Assembly: GCF_052156535.1 (NCBI RefSeq)
Contig: NZ_JBQKUP010000038.1
Location: 372,001 to 436,000, forward strand
Origin: Nitrospira_E sp052156535
GTDB lineage: Bacteria; Nitrospirota; Nitrospiria; Nitrospirales; UBA8639
Reading direction: 5' to 3'
Length of the DNA: 64,000 nucleotides
The position numbers and the translations under genes were made by a program. The notes below the pieces were generated by a model. It was not told the origin of the DNA. It did not search any database and was given only the letters and a program-made list of their open reading frames with translations. Positions 63,836-64,000 of the stretch are shown in pieces (the first letter of the stretch is position 1; each line of letters opens with the position of its first letter).

Positions 63836-64000
63836 TCACGATCGATTTACCTGTGACTGCCTTAGGGCCCATCCCAGGGAAAGAAGACATCCGACCCCCA
63901 CCCCCGCCACCGCCAACCACCTCCGATTCATGGAAGCCCAGAGCTGAAGACTGGATGACCTCGAACGATGATCGAATGGGCCGTGAGCTCCTCTGTCCTC
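63836..64000 (-). CDS. Possible partial ORF at window edge
   Basis: A frame open to the window end on the minus strand, ending in a hydrophobic segment (MNRRWLAVAGVGVGCLLSLG) and a short basic tail. It may be the C terminus of a membrane protein. The internal ATG could also start a 31-residue peptide. Confidence 0.3.
   Translation of the reverse strand, partial: EDRGAHGPFDHRSRSSSLQLWASMNRRWLAVAGVGVGCLLSLGWALRQSQVNRS

Noticed and set aside
1..64000. CRISPR array
   Set aside because: No evenly spaced direct repeats with unique spacers were seen; the only tandem array is the in-frame 63-bp coding repeat.

Overview
The window looks like a chromosomal segment from a Gram-negative-type bacterium of moderate GC content, most probably a Nitrospira-like member of the Nitrospirota. 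This is an inference. It rests on the combination of an N-acetylglutaminylglutamine amide (NAGGN) osmolyte operon, an ECF42-type sigma factor with DGPF/YCII proteins, AddAB-type recombination genes, lipoprotein processing (lgt), and a 146-bp inverted-repeat intergenic element of a style I associate with Nitrospira genomes. The NAGGN genes suggest a salt-exposed or halotolerant lineage.

Layout. 1-8.5 kb: the end of lgt, then a leftward operon of a thioredoxin-fold protein, a 58-residue zinc ribbon, addB, addA and a TPR lipoprotein. 8.9-10.6 kb: an IS3-family relic next to an intact IS3-family element. 10.7-22.2 kb: an AT-rich accessory island, almost entirely leftward. It holds a soluble VirD4/TraG-like ATPase, a large coiled-coil protein with eleven 21-residue repeats, proteins with double zinc ribbons and a recurring Cys module, a polytopic membrane protein, a membrane-anchored protein, a lipoprotein and at least two decayed reading frames. 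A second IS3 relic closes it at 22.3-23.3 kb. 23.4-27.7 kb: rplI, glyA and nrdR, then a two-component pair whose kinase carries a nucleotide-binding-like Rossmann domain. 27.9-36.7 kb: an exported protein, a superfamily-1 helicase-like protein without a P-loop, tRNA-Leu(CAG) with its promoter, small proteins, an SSS symporter, a gamma-glutamylcyclotransferase-like protein, an MFS-type transporter and the inverted-repeat element.

37-45.5 kb: an HTTM/DCC membrane-thioredoxin cluster, a metallophosphoesterase, a transglutaminase-like protein with msrA, a CarS-like protein, ttcA, a zincin and small membrane proteins. 45.6-52.3 kb: asnO, ngg and an M42 peptidase (the NAGGN trio), followed by an OPT transporter. 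52.7-61.1 kb: a metallo-beta-lactamase remnant, RidA, a broken VOC gene, OsmC, the ECF42-like sigma factor with four YCII/DGPF proteins, a DUF1579 protein, a PhnB-like VOC protein, and a BNR-repeat protein overlapping a MoaD/ThiS-like protein. 61.1-64 kb: a 2OG-Fe(II) oxygenase coupled to ada, a hemerythrin, and a possible partial membrane ORF at the edge.

The best candidate for an undescribed system is the IS-bracketed 10.7-22.2 kb island. Its VirD4-like ATPase has no relaxase or type IV secretion genes beside it. Instead it sits directly upstream of the repeat coiled-coil protein and among Cys-module and membrane proteins.
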